Positions 34,587 through 42,812 of a stretch of 64,000 nucleotides of DNA are shown here, piece after piece; position 1 is the first letter of the stretch; the number at the start of each line of letters is the position of its first letter. Source of the stretch: JAVVEG01 sp032251455 (GTDB lineage: Bacteria; Pseudomonadota; Gammaproteobacteria; Pseudomonadales; Pseudohongiellaceae); contig JAVVEG010000007.1 of assembly GCA_032251455.1 (NCBI GenBank), positions 77,690-141,689 of the forward strand. The letters run 5' to 3'. Made by a program: the position numbers and the translations under genes. Under the pieces are notes generated by a model. It made no database searches. It was not told where the DNA came from and worked only from the letters and a program-made list of their open reading frames with translations.

Positions 34587-35992
34587 TGGCCCACGCAGAC
34601 AAGATCATCGTCGGCAGCGAAGAGTGGTGTGCCTTACCGGCGCTGGGAATTCCCGCCATCAAGGTGCGAGTGGATTCCGGTGCCAAGACTTCCTCTTTGC
34701 ACGCCTTCAATATCCGGGCCTTTCGGCGTACCGGGCTGCCCTGGGTGAGCTTCGAGGTCCACCCTTTGCAAAGCAACCGGCGCACCATCGTCCGCTGTGA
34801 AGCGGAAGTCATCGACAAGCGCATGGTCAAGAGCTCAAGCGGCGTTGGAGAAAAACGCTATGTGGTCAAGACCACATTGCAGCACCGCGGACAACACTGG
34901 GATATTGAATTGACCCTGACCAATCGTGACTCCATGGGTTACCGCATGCTGCTGGGCAGGGAGGCCATGAACGGGCGGATTCTGGTTGATCCAGCCGCCG
35001 ATCATCTGGGCGGAGACATTCCGGAACAACAATTGAGACTCATGTACAACGAGCACACCCGTGAAACCTCCGGACTGCGCATTGGACTGTTAGCCAGCAA
35101 TCCAGACCTGCGCAGCAATCAGCGCATCATGGAAGCCGGCGAGGAGCGCGGGCACCGCATGCGCTTCTACGACATCAGACAGTGTTATATGAAACTGGAT
35201 GCAGAGAATCCCGAAATCCATTATCGCGGCGGCAAGATTCTGAACTCGCTCGATGCCGTCATCCCGCGAATAAGACCCGATCTCACATTTTATGGCTGCG
35301 CCCTGGTGCGGCAATTTGAAAGCCTGGGCGTCTACTCACTGAACAGCGCTGAAGCGATAGCGCATTCCCGTGACAAGCTTTATTCCCTGCAACATCTTCT
35401 GCAGCATGGCCTGGCCATTCCGACCTCGGGTTTTGCCGACAGTCCCATGGATACGGATGACCTGATCGATATGGTCAATGGCGCGCCGCTGGTGGTCAAA
35501 TTGCTGGAAGGACCGCAAGGGCGAGGCGTGGTCCTGGCAGAAACCCGCACGGCTGGCGAAAGTCTGATCAATGCGTTCAAATCCCTGCAGGCCAATCTGC
35601 TGGTACAGGAGTTCATCAAGGAAGCCGATGGCAAGGATTTGCGCTTGCTGGTGGTCGATAACAAAGTGGTGGCTTCCATGCAGCGCCAGGCTGCGCCGGG
35701 GGAATTTCGGGCCAATCTTTATCGGGCGGCAAGCATTGCCGTTGCCACTATCAGCCGCGAAGAGCGCCAGCTGGCCCTGAAAGCAGCCAGGGTGCTGGGT
35801 TTGAAAGTGGCTGGGGTGGACATCATCCGTTCCCGCAACGGGCCTTTGCTGCTGGAGGTGAACTCATCCCCCGAATTGGGAGACATCGAAGATGTCAGTG
35901 GCAGGGATCTGGCCGGCAACCTGATCAGTGCCGTCGAGAAACAGTTGGGCTGGAAACGCAAGCTGGCAATGGCACTGGATGAGGACAGCTGA
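34583..35992 (+). CDS. rimK: Fused RimB-like aspartic protease and RimK-like ATP-grasp ligase
   Basis: A 469-residue two-domain protein. Residues about 8-150 form a RimB/'ATP-dependent zinc protease' (PF05618-type) domain with a retropepsin-like DSGAKTSS at 31-38 and LGREAMNG. Residues about 165-460 are a RimK ATP-grasp ligase: GLRIGLLASNP, PRIRPDLTFYGCALVRQFE, VKLLEGPQGRGVVLAE (ATP loop), LLVQEFIKEADGKDLRLLVV and metal-binding LLLEVNSSPELG. RimK adds Glu residues to ribosomal protein S6, and in Pseudomonas the separate RimB partner controls it. Here both are on one chain. Translationally coupled to pgi. Confidence 0.92.
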   Translation: MMAHADKIIVGSEEWCALPALGIPAIKVRVDSGAKTSSLHAFNIRAFRRTGLPWVSFEVHPLQSNRRTIVRCEAEVIDKRMVKSSSGVGEKRYVVKTTLQHRGQHWDIELTLTNRDSMGYRMLLGREAMNGRILVDPAADHLGGDIPEQQLRLMYNEHTRETSGLRIGLLASNPDLRSNQRIMEAGEERGHRMRFYDIRQCYMKLDAENPEIHYRGGKILNSLDAVIPRIRPDLTFYGCALVRQFESLGVYSLNSAEAIAHSRDKLYSLQHLLQHGLAIPTSGFADSPMDTDDLIDMVNGAPLVVKLLEGPQGRGVVLAETRTAGESLINAFKSLQANLLVQEFIKEADGKDLRLLVVDNKVVASMQRQAAPGEFRANLYRAASIAVATISREERQLALKAARVLGLKVAGVDIIRSRNGPLLLEVNSSPELGDIEDVSGRDLAGNLISAVEKQLGWKRKLAMALDEDS

Positions 35993-36002
35993 GCACTGAA
36001 CC

Positions 36003-36446
36003 ATGAATGAGCTGACATTCCGCAAGGCGACGGTGCAGGACATGGATTGGCTTTATGCCCTTTTCCGCAGCACGATGAAGCACCATATCGAACAAACCTG
36101 GGGCTGGGATGAACTTTTCCAGAAGCATGGCTTTGCCGAAAACCTGCCGGCCAGCAGCTTTACCATAGCCTTGTTGGACCAGGAGGCAATTGGTGCCTAT
36201 AGCCTGATGGAAAAGACGGATCATTTGTGGCTGGACATGCTGTTGCTACCGGAGCAGTTTCAAGGTCGGGGCCTGGGCTCACGCCTGCTTGAGACAATCC
36301 AGAAAAAAGCCCTGGCCAGGAAAAAACCGCTGCGTCTGAGTGTGCTGAAGATAAATTCTGCCCATGAATTCTACCTCAAACGTGGATTTGTCTGTTGCGG
36401 CGAGGATGACTGGAGCCTGAAACTCGAGTGGAGACTACCCTCTTGA
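36003..36446 (+). CDS. GNAT family N-acetyltransferase
   Basis: A 147-residue acetyltransferase. Segments are LTFRKATVQDMDWLYALF at the N-terminus, LDMLLLPEQFQGRGLGSRLLETI (acetyl-CoA loop) and SAHEFYLKRGFVCCGED at the end. Substrate unknown. It follows rimK by 10 bases and may share its transcript. Its stop codon lies inside the first unit of a 13-bp tandem repeat. Confidence 0.88.
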   Translation: MNELTFRKATVQDMDWLYALFRSTMKHHIEQTWGWDELFQKHGFAENLPASSFTIALLDQEAIGAYSLMEKTDHLWLDMLLLPEQFQGRGLGSRLLETIQKKALARKKPLRLSVLKINSAHEFYLKRGFVCCGEDDWSLKLEWRLPS

Positions 36447-36478
36447 CCTGAACCCTTGACCTGAACCCTTGACCTAAG
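36442..36478 (+). repeat. 13-bp tandem repeat, nearly three copies, at the GNAT stop codon
   Basis: Unit CTTGACCTGAACC occurs at 36442 and 36455, and a partial copy CTTGACCT at 36468. The TGA stop of the GNAT gene falls in the first unit. The repeat lies between this gene and the 3' end of the convergent manB gene. Confidence 0.9.
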
Positions 36479-36499
36479 CTCTCCCTCTAAACCCGTCCC

Positions 36500-37843
36500 T
36501 TAAACCCAGGCCAGCAACTCCTCAGTTTTAGCCTGCATCAGCCCGGCATCCGCCCGCGCTTCTACATTCAGACGAACAACCGGCTCGGTATTGGACATGC
36601 GCAAATTGAACCGCCAGTTCTCAAATTCCATGCTGAGGCCATCAGTATGATCTATCACAACAGCCTGGATTCGATAATGGTTTTCAATTTTTTCCAGCAG
36701 CGCGCCGGCATCTTCGACGGTGCGGTTGATCTCTCCACTGACCGGGAACGCCGCCATGCGCTCATCGACCAGTTCCGACAGCTTCTTGCCGGTTCTGCTG
36801 ACTAACTGTGCCACCAGCAACCAGGGAATCATGCCACTGTCGCAATAGGCAAAATCGCGGAAATAATGGTGTGCACTCATCTCACCACCATAGACGGCAT
36901 CCTCCAGACGCATACGCTCCTTGATGAAGGCATGCCCGGTTTTGCATTGAATGGCCTCACCGCCAAGGCCGTTGACGATTTCAATCGTGTTCCAGGTCAG
37001 GCGCGGGTCATGAATGATCTTTCCCCCCCCTGCAGTTTCGAGAAAACTTTGCGCCAGCAGGCCGACAATGTAATAGCCTTCGATAAATCTGCCCTGCTCA
37101 TCAAAGAAAAAACAACGATCAAAATCTCCATCCCAGGCAATACCGATATCGGCACCATGAGCCAGAATGGCATCGATTGTGGACTGCCGGTTTTCTGCCA
37201 GCAAGGGGTTGGGCACCCCGTTCGGGAAATGACCATCTGCCTGATGATGCACCTTGACCAGGGTGAAAGGCAGGGCTGATTCGAGTGCATCGACCACCAC
37301 CCCGGCGCCACCGTTACCGGCATTGACCACCAGCTTCAATGGCTTGAGAGCGGGCACATCCACATAGGACAGCAGATGGTCGATATAGGCTGCCCGGGTA
37401 TCCACCTCTCGCCGGCTACCCGGGTTGGCTACCGGGCTGAATCGGGCCGTCTCAGCCAAGGCCTTGATTGCCTTGAGCCCGGTATCGCCACTGATGGGCC
37501 TGGACTGCTCCCGCACCAGTTTCATCCCATTGTAATCCTTGGGGTTATGACTGGCGGTGACGACAATACCGCCATCGACGTTGAGATAAGAGGTGGCAAA
37601 ATAGATCTCCTCGGTTCCGCACTGCCCGATATCGATCACCTCCACGCCAGCGGCCATCAGACCATTGCTCAAAGCCGTACACAAGGCCCGGCTGCTGAGA
37701 CGGATATCGTAACCCACGACAATCTGCTGCGGCTGCAGCCATTGCGCATAAGCCCGGCCAATGCGATAGGCGATGTCCTCATTCAGCTGATCCGGCACCC
37801 GGCCACGAATGTCATACGCCTTGAAACAGGCAAGCTCCATCAT
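36500..37843 (-). CDS. manB: Phosphomannomutase/phosphoglucomutase
   Basis: A 447-residue alpha-D-phosphohexomutase converting mannose 6-phosphate to mannose 1-phosphate. The phosphoserine is Ser98 in TASHNPKDYNGMK, metal binds at DGDFDR, the sugar loop is GGEMSAHHYF and the phosphate loop is RMSNTEPVVRLN. It starts exactly at the base next to the stop of manC, so the two form an operon for GDP-mannose. An ATG one codon in (MELACF) is equally possible. No glycosyltransferase genes are present here. Confidence 0.95.
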   Translation of the reverse strand: MMELACFKAYDIRGRVPDQLNEDIAYRIGRAYAQWLQPQQIVVGYDIRLSSRALCTALSNGLMAAGVEVIDIGQCGTEEIYFATSYLNVDGGIVVTASHNPKDYNGMKLVREQSRPISGDTGLKAIKALAETARFSPVANPGSRREVDTRAAYIDHLLSYVDVPALKPLKLVVNAGNGGAGVVVDALESALPFTLVKVHHQADGHFPNGVPNPLLAENRQSTIDAILAHGADIGIAWDGDFDRCFFFDEQGRFIEGYYIVGLLAQSFLETAGGGKIIHDPRLTWNTIEIVNGLGGEAIQCKTGHAFIKERMRLEDAVYGGEMSAHHYFRDFAYCDSGMIPWLLVAQLVSRTGKKLSELVDERMAAFPVSGEINRTVEDAGALLEKIENHYRIQAVVIDHTDGLSMEFENWRFNLRMSNTEPVVRLNVEARADAGLMQAKTEELLAWV

Positions 37844-39265
37844 TCAACCCTCTGCCCTGCCATAAACATCCTCGAAGCGGACAATATCATCCTCCCCCAG
37901 ATAGTCCCCGGTCTGTACCTCGATCAGTTCCACCCACTCACTGGTTTGATTCTGCAGCCGGTGTCGACTGCCCAAAGGGATGAATGTGGATTCATTGTGC
38001 CGCATGGTAAATACCCGCTCGGCACAGGTGACCGTGGCTTCCCCCTTGAGCACTACCCAGTGTTCAGCCCGATGGTGATGCAGTTGCAGTGACAGCGAAG
38101 CGCCCGGTTTGACCTTGATCAGTTTGACCTGGAACCCTGGCCCCGAGGCCAGCGACTGGTACGACCCCCAGGGACGGAACACCTCGGTATGATGCTGACT
38201 CTCGCTGCGCCCGGCGGCCTCAAGCTGTTGCACGATCTGCTTGACCGACTGGACATGATTCTTGTCTGCCACCAGAACCGCGTCGGCGGTTTCCACCACG
38301 ATGGTATCTTTGAGCCCGATGGCGGCTACCAACCGTGATCCCGACCTGAGATAACTGTTAGTGGTGGCGATAGTACAGACATCCCCGGAAACGACATTCT
38401 GATTCTGGTCCCTGTTGCCGGTTTCCCAGAGAGAATTCCAGGACCCCAGGTCGCTCCATTGCGCGTCCAGCGGGATTACTGCTGCCCGCGAGGTCTTTTC
38501 CATGACCGCATAATCAATCGACTCGGCAGGACATCTGCCGAAACTGTCCGCTGGGATCCTGCTGAAATCCCCGTCTTTGTGGATGTTGTTCGCCGCCTCG
38601 CGACAAACTGCCAGCATGTCCGGAGCAAAGTCCTGCAACTCCTGCAGATAGCGATCTGCCCTGAACAGGAACATGCCGCTGTTCCAGTAGTAATCGCCAC
38701 TGGCCAGATAATCCTGTGCAACGGCCAGGGGCGGTTTTTCAACAAAGCGCTGAACAGCAAAGACGGTCGGTGCCAGAGCGGGTCCACGCTGAATATAGCC
38801 ATAACCGGTTTCAGGGCTGGCCGGCACAATGCCGAAAGTCACCAGCTGACCCTGTGCGGCCTGATCCTGCCCCAGCGCTATGGCCGTCTGCAGGGCGGCC
38901 TGATCACGAATGACATGATCGGCAGGCAGAACCAGCAAGGTAGCCTCCGGATCAGCAGCAAGTGCCGCCATCGCAACGGCCGGCGCGGTGTTTCTGCCCA
39001 CCGGCTCCAGCAGGATCAACGCGCCGGCAAGGCCAAGCTGGCGCAATTGTTCCGCTACCAGAAAACGATGCTCTTCATTGCAGATGACGATGGGAGCAGC
39101 CAGGCCGGACATTCCCTGCAACCGGCTCAGCGTGCGCTGGAACAGGGTCTGGCCCTGGGTTTCATCCTGGGTGTCGGGGGCTATGAATTGTTTCGGGAAA
39201 AGCTGGCGGGAAAGCGGCCACAAACGTGAACCGGTACCACCGGCGAGCACAACGGGAATGATCAT
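37844..39265 (-). CDS. manC: Bifunctional mannose-1-phosphate guanylyltransferase/mannose-6-phosphate isomerase
   Basis: A 473-residue type-II PMI-GMP enzyme. The N-terminal nucleotidyltransferase has VVLAGGTGSRLWPLSRQLFPK and FVEKPPL; the C-terminal cupin isomerase has RPWGSYQSL, GASLSLQLHHHRAEHWVVL and a metal-binding His/Glu set. It makes mannose 6-phosphate from fructose 6-phosphate and GDP-mannose from mannose 1-phosphate; with ManB the route from fructose 6-phosphate is complete. GDP-mannose feeds exopolysaccharide or LPS. It diverges from fabA across a 150-base gap. Confidence 0.96.
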   Translation of the reverse strand: MIIPVVLAGGTGSRLWPLSRQLFPKQFIAPDTQDETQGQTLFQRTLSRLQGMSGLAAPIVICNEEHRFLVAEQLRQLGLAGALILLEPVGRNTAPAVAMAALAADPEATLLVLPADHVIRDQAALQTAIALGQDQAAQGQLVTFGIVPASPETGYGYIQRGPALAPTVFAVQRFVEKPPLAVAQDYLASGDYYWNSGMFLFRADRYLQELQDFAPDMLAVCREAANNIHKDGDFSRIPADSFGRCPAESIDYAVMEKTSRAAVIPLDAQWSDLGSWNSLWETGNRDQNQNVVSGDVCTIATTNSYLRSGSRLVAAIGLKDTIVVETADAVLVADKNHVQSVKQIVQQLEAAGRSESQHHTEVFRPWGSYQSLASGPGFQVKLIKVKPGASLSLQLHHHRAEHWVVLKGEATVTCAERVFTMRHNESTFIPLGSRHRLQNQTSEWVELIEVQTGDYLGEDDIVRFEDVYGRAEG

Positions 39266-39415
39266 GTAAAGTCCTGTTTACTTCGATGGAGCTTGTGGCC
39301 GATTATATACCTGATTGCTCCGACCCCTTCAAAGCAAAATACTGTCGATTATTTGGCCTGCACGCGATAATATCCCACGCTTTAGTTCAATCGCCAGAAA
39401 TACATCCTTTACTTT

Positions 39416-39958
39416 ATGAATGACATCTTTATGAACACAGTCTTTACACCTAAAAGTTCCTACAACCGGGAAGAGTTACTGGAGTGTGGATACGGACGCA
39501 TGTTTGGTCCCGGCAATGCCCGGCTGCCAGTCGGGCAAATGCTGATGGTGGATCGCATTACAGAAATCAATGGCGACGGGGGACTCTTCAAGAAGGGACA
39601 AATCATTGCCGAACTGGATATCAATCCGGAGCTCTGGTTTTTTGCCTGCCATTTCCCCGAAGACCCTGTGATGCCCGGCTGCCTGGGCCTGGATGCCATG
39701 TGGCAACTGTTGGGCTTTTTCCTGGGCTGGCGCGGCAATCTGGGCAAAGGCAGGGCCCTGGGTTCCGGTGAAGTGAAATTCAGCGGCGAGATTCTGCCAA
39801 CTGCCAAAAAGGTTGTCTATGATATATCATTGAGCCGTGTCATCGAGCGCAAGCTGGTGGTGGGCATAGCCGACGGGACGGTATCCGTGGATGGCAAGGC
39901 GATCTACACCACCAAAAGCCTGAAAGTAGGTCTGTTCACGCCTGAGGACCGGTTCTGA
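39416..39958 (+). CDS. fabA: Bifunctional 3-hydroxydecanoyl-ACP dehydratase/isomerase FabA
   Basis: A 180-residue FabA. It dehydrates 3-hydroxydecanoyl-ACP and isomerises the product to the cis-3 form, starting unsaturated fatty-acid synthesis. The catalytic His79 is in FFACHF, the Asp93 in GLDAMWQ, and DPVMPGCLGL and GEVKFSGEILPTAKKV are diagnostic. The start could also be the ATG five codons later (MNTVFT); neither has a strong ribosome site. fabB follows after 70 bases, the usual fabAB operon. Confidence 0.97.
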   Translation: MNDIFMNTVFTPKSSYNREELLECGYGRMFGPGNARLPVGQMLMVDRITEINGDGGLFKKGQIIAELDINPELWFFACHFPEDPVMPGCLGLDAMWQLLGFFLGWRGNLGKGRALGSGEVKFSGEILPTAKKVVYDISLSRVIERKLVVGIADGTVSVDGKAIYTTKSLKVGLFTPEDRF

Positions 39959-40028
39959 ACCGGAAGGATTACCGGCACTCGTTCATGAGTACAGAGTTTT
40001 ATTTTGATCAGGATCGCATGAGGTTTTT

Positions 40029-41246
40029 ATGAGACGCGTTGTTGTTACCGGTATTGGTATCATTTCCTGCCTTGGCAGTGATAAGCAGACCGTACTGGAA
40101 TCACTGAAACTGGCCCGCAGCGGGATACGCTTCAACCCCGAATACAAGGAGATGGGGCTGCGCAGTCATGTCTCCGGCAGTATCGATCTTGATCTGAGCG
40201 CACTGATTGACCGCAAGATTCTGCGTTTCATGGGAGAAGCTGCCGCTTTCGGCTATCTGTCCATGGAACAGGCCATTGCCGACTCTGGCCTGACACCTGA
40301 GCAGGTTTCGAACGAGAAAACCGGCATTATCATGGGCGCTGGCGGCTCCTCCACCGCAGACCAGGTGGAGGCTGCCGACATTCTCCGCTCCCAGGGAGTC
40401 AAGCGCATCGGCCCCTACCGGGTTACCCGCACCATGGGCAGTACCGTCTCGGCCTGTCTGGCCACCCCATTCAAGATCAAGGGGGTCAACTATTCCATCT
40501 CTTCGGCCTGTGCCACCAGCGCCCACTGCATCGGCAACGCCATGGAACTCATCCAGTTGGGCAAACAGGATGTGGTATTTGCTGGCGGCGGGGAGTCCGA
40601 GCACTGGTCCCTGACCAATATGTTTGATGCCATGGGTGCGCTCTCCACCCAGTACAACGATACTCCCGACAAGGCATCGCGTGCCTTTGATACCGGGCGT
40701 GACGGTTTTGTCATTGCCGGGGGTGGCGCCGTACTGGTGATGGAAGCACTGGATCATGCCCTGGCCAGAGGCGCCAGGATATATGCGGAAATCACCGGTT
40801 ACGGTGCCACTTCCGATGGCTATGACATGGTCGCCCCTTCTGGTGAAGGCGGCATCCGCTGCATGAAAATGGCCATGAGTACTGCCCGCCAGCCGATAGA
40901 CTACCTCAATACCCACGGCACCAGCACCCCGGCCGGCGATGTCTCTGAACTGAAAGCCCTGAAGACGGTATTCGGTGATAAGTCTCCATTGATCAATTCC
41001 ACCAAGTCACTGACCGGTCACTCGCTGGGCGCCACGGGAGCACAGGAAGCCATCTACAGCCTGCTGATGATGGAAAACAATTTCGTTTGTGAATCCGCCA
41101 ATATCGAGGAGCTGGACCCGGAAGCAGCTGGGCTGAACATTGTGCGTCAGCGCGTGGATGATGTTACCCTCAACTGCGTCATGTCCAATAGCTTCGGTTT
41201 CGGGGGCACCAATGCCTGTCTTGTCTTTGAACGCTATCAAGCCTGA
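40029..41246 (+). CDS. fabB: 3-oxoacyl-ACP synthase I FabB
   Basis: A 405-residue beta-ketoacyl-ACP synthase that elongates the cis-unsaturated acyl chain made by FabA. The nucleophilic Cys161 is in SISSACATSAH, with His in NTHGTSTPAGD and GHSLGATGAQE. MRRVVVTGIGIISCLG and the C-terminal SNSFGFGGTNACLVF are typical. A GAGG precedes the ATG. The start of the next gene, an isolated DsbD-alpha domain, lies within or just after its 3' end. Confidence 0.97.
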   Translation: MRRVVVTGIGIISCLGSDKQTVLESLKLARSGIRFNPEYKEMGLRSHVSGSIDLDLSALIDRKILRFMGEAAAFGYLSMEQAIADSGLTPEQVSNEKTGIIMGAGGSSTADQVEAADILRSQGVKRIGPYRVTRTMGSTVSACLATPFKIKGVNYSISSACATSAHCIGNAMELIQLGKQDVVFAGGGESEHWSLTNMFDAMGALSTQYNDTPDKASRAFDTGRDGFVIAGGGAVLVMEALDHALARGARIYAEITGYGATSDGYDMVAPSGEGGIRCMKMAMSTARQPIDYLNTHGTSTPAGDVSELKALKTVFGDKSPLINSTKSLTGHSLGATGAQEAIYSLLMMENNFVCESANIEELDPEAAGLNIVRQRVDDVTLNCVMSNSFGFGGTNACLVFERYQA

Positions 41247-41736
41247 TACAGTGTTTTCCCGCCTGCTCACTCTCTGTCGGCTCGGGCTTGTGCTGACACT
41301 GCTCGCAGGTCTCTGGCCCGGCGTATACGCGCAGAGCCTGTCGGAAATCACCGGCAGTGCCAACCCGCTGGAGAATAATCGTTTTCTGCCAGTAGAGGAT
41401 GCCTTTCGCTTCCATACCAGCCTGCACTCGCGGGAAACCCTGCTCATCAGTTGGCAGATTGCCGATGGCTATTACCTCTACCAGGATAAATTCCATTTTT
41501 CCGTCCCTCAGAACTCCACCGAAAACTGGCAGCTTGCGCATAAACTGCCTGCAGCGGTACCGCACACCGATGAATTTTTCGGTGACGTCAATGTCTACTA
41601 CACCGAAGTTACGGCAGAAATTGACATTAGTGCGTTTCAGCAATCCTCGATGACCCTGGATGTGCAATTCCAGGGTTGTTCCGAAGACGGCCTTTGCTAT
41701 CCATTGCAAACCCGACGGATACAGCTCGATCTGTGA
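41212..41736 (+). CDS. Isolated DsbD N-terminal (alpha) domain protein
   Basis: A protein of about 174 residues consisting of a signal peptide and one DsbD-alpha immunoglobulin-like domain. The redox pair is present in FQGCSEDGLCYP (E. coli DsbD: GCADAGFCYP), and RETLLISWQIADGYYLYQDKF is typical. The transmembrane beta domain and thioredoxin-like gamma domain of full DsbD are absent; the gene ends and aroQ follows. Related bacteria carry complete dsbD before aroQ, so this looks like a reduced gene. The ATG at 41212 overlaps fabB; a GTG at 41251 gives a tidier signal (MFSRLLTLCRLGL). Confidence 0.85.
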   Translation: MPVLSLNAIKPDTVFSRLLTLCRLGLVLTLLAGLWPGVYAQSLSEITGSANPLENNRFLPVEDAFRFHTSLHSRETLLISWQIADGYYLYQDKFHFSVPQNSTENWQLAHKLPAAVPHTDEFFGDVNVYYTEVTAEIDISAFQQSSMTLDVQFQGCSEDGLCYPLQTRRIQLDL

Positions 41737-41841
41737 TCATTCAGCATGATTTTTTTAGTGAAACCTTGGAAAAAATCTGCGAAAATGCTGCCAAAATAGT
41801 CAAACGTATAAGAAAACTGGCATTTACGGAAAAACCCCGAC

Positions 41842-42288
41842 ATGGCAACCATCCTGGTATTGCACGGCCCCAATCTGAATCTGCTCGGCACCCGTGAGCC
41901 TGAAGTGTATGGTCGCGACACCCTGGATGACATCAACTCCCGACTGGCCTACCAGTGTCTGGAAGCAGGTCATCATCTGCACCACCTGCAAAGCAATGCC
42001 GAGTATGAGTTGATAGAACGTCTTCATGCTGCCCGCAATGAAGGCGTGGATTTCATTATCTTCAATCCGGCAGCCTTCACGCATACCAGCATTGCCCTGC
42101 GCGATGCCCTGCTGGCGGTCAATATACCGTTTATCGAGATTCACCTGTCCAATGTCTTCAAGCGCGAAACCTTTCGCCACCACTCATGGTTTTCCGATAT
42201 TGCCACAGGCACCATTACCGGCCTTGGCGCCAAAGGCTATGAGCTGGCCCTGCAGGCGGCCCTGAGCCTGCTCGATAAAGACGAATAA
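41842..42288 (+). CDS. aroQ: Type II 3-dehydroquinate dehydratase
   Basis: A 148-residue dodecameric-type dehydroquinase of the shikimate pathway. The active-site entry HGPNLNLLGTREPEVYG carries the catalytic Tyr; Arg is in the flexible lid, and FNPAAFTHTSIALRDAL, EIHLSN and HHSWFSD hold the substrate-binding Asn, His and Ser. It precedes accB in the conserved aroQ-accB-accC order. Confidence 0.96.
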   Translation: MATILVLHGPNLNLLGTREPEVYGRDTLDDINSRLAYQCLEAGHHLHHLQSNAEYELIERLHAARNEGVDFIIFNPAAFTHTSIALRDALLAVNIPFIEIHLSNVFKRETFRHHSWFSDIATGTITGLGAKGYELALQAALSLLDKDE

Positions 42289-42317
42289 CAATCAACCTGC
42301 TAACAAGAGCGAGTCCT

Positions 42318-42773
42318 ATGGATATCCGAAAAGTAAAAAAACTCATCGAGCTGCTGGAAGCCTCTGATGTGGCTGAGATAGAGATCAAGGAAGGGGAAGA
42401 AGCCGTGCGCATCAGCCGCATGCAGAGACCGGTCGCATTTCAGGCCCCTGCCCCGGCTGCTGCGCCAGCCCCAGCACCAGTTCCGGCGGCACCCACAGAT
42501 GCCGGTAAGGAAGCCAACGAAACCAAAAAAATGGCGCATGGCAAGGTGGTGAAATCACCGATGGTCGGCACCTTTTATCGCTCACCCTCTCCTTCCTCGC
42601 CTGCGTTTGTCGAAGTGGGCCAGCATGTCAAGGTGGGTGATGTCATCTGTATTGTTGAAGCCATGAAAATGATGAACCAGATCGAAGCCGATCACAGCGG
42701 AGTCATCGAGGCCATTCTGGTGGAAGACGGAGAGCCGGTTGAGTTTGATCAGGCTCTGGTCACCATTGTTTAA
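42318..42773 (+). CDS. accB: Acetyl-CoA carboxylase biotin carboxyl carrier protein
   Basis: A 151-residue BCCP. An N-terminal dimerisation helix (DIRKVKKLIELLEASDVAEI) leads to an Ala/Pro linker (about 43-59), then the biotinyl domain (72-151) with the biotin-accepting Lys117 in EAMKMMNQIE and the BCCP thumb region SPSPSSPAFVEVG. Works with AccC, 39 bases downstream, and AccA/D encoded elsewhere to make malonyl-CoA. Confidence 0.97.
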   Translation: MDIRKVKKLIELLEASDVAEIEIKEGEEAVRISRMQRPVAFQAPAPAAAPAPAPVPAAPTDAGKEANETKKMAHGKVVKSPMVGTFYRSPSPSSPAFVEVGQHVKVGDVICIVEAMKMMNQIEADHSGVIEAILVEDGEPVEFDQALVTIV

Positions 42774-42812
42774 ACGTCAGTTCCTGCCCCAATCACAAAA
42801 GGTTTTAGTCTC

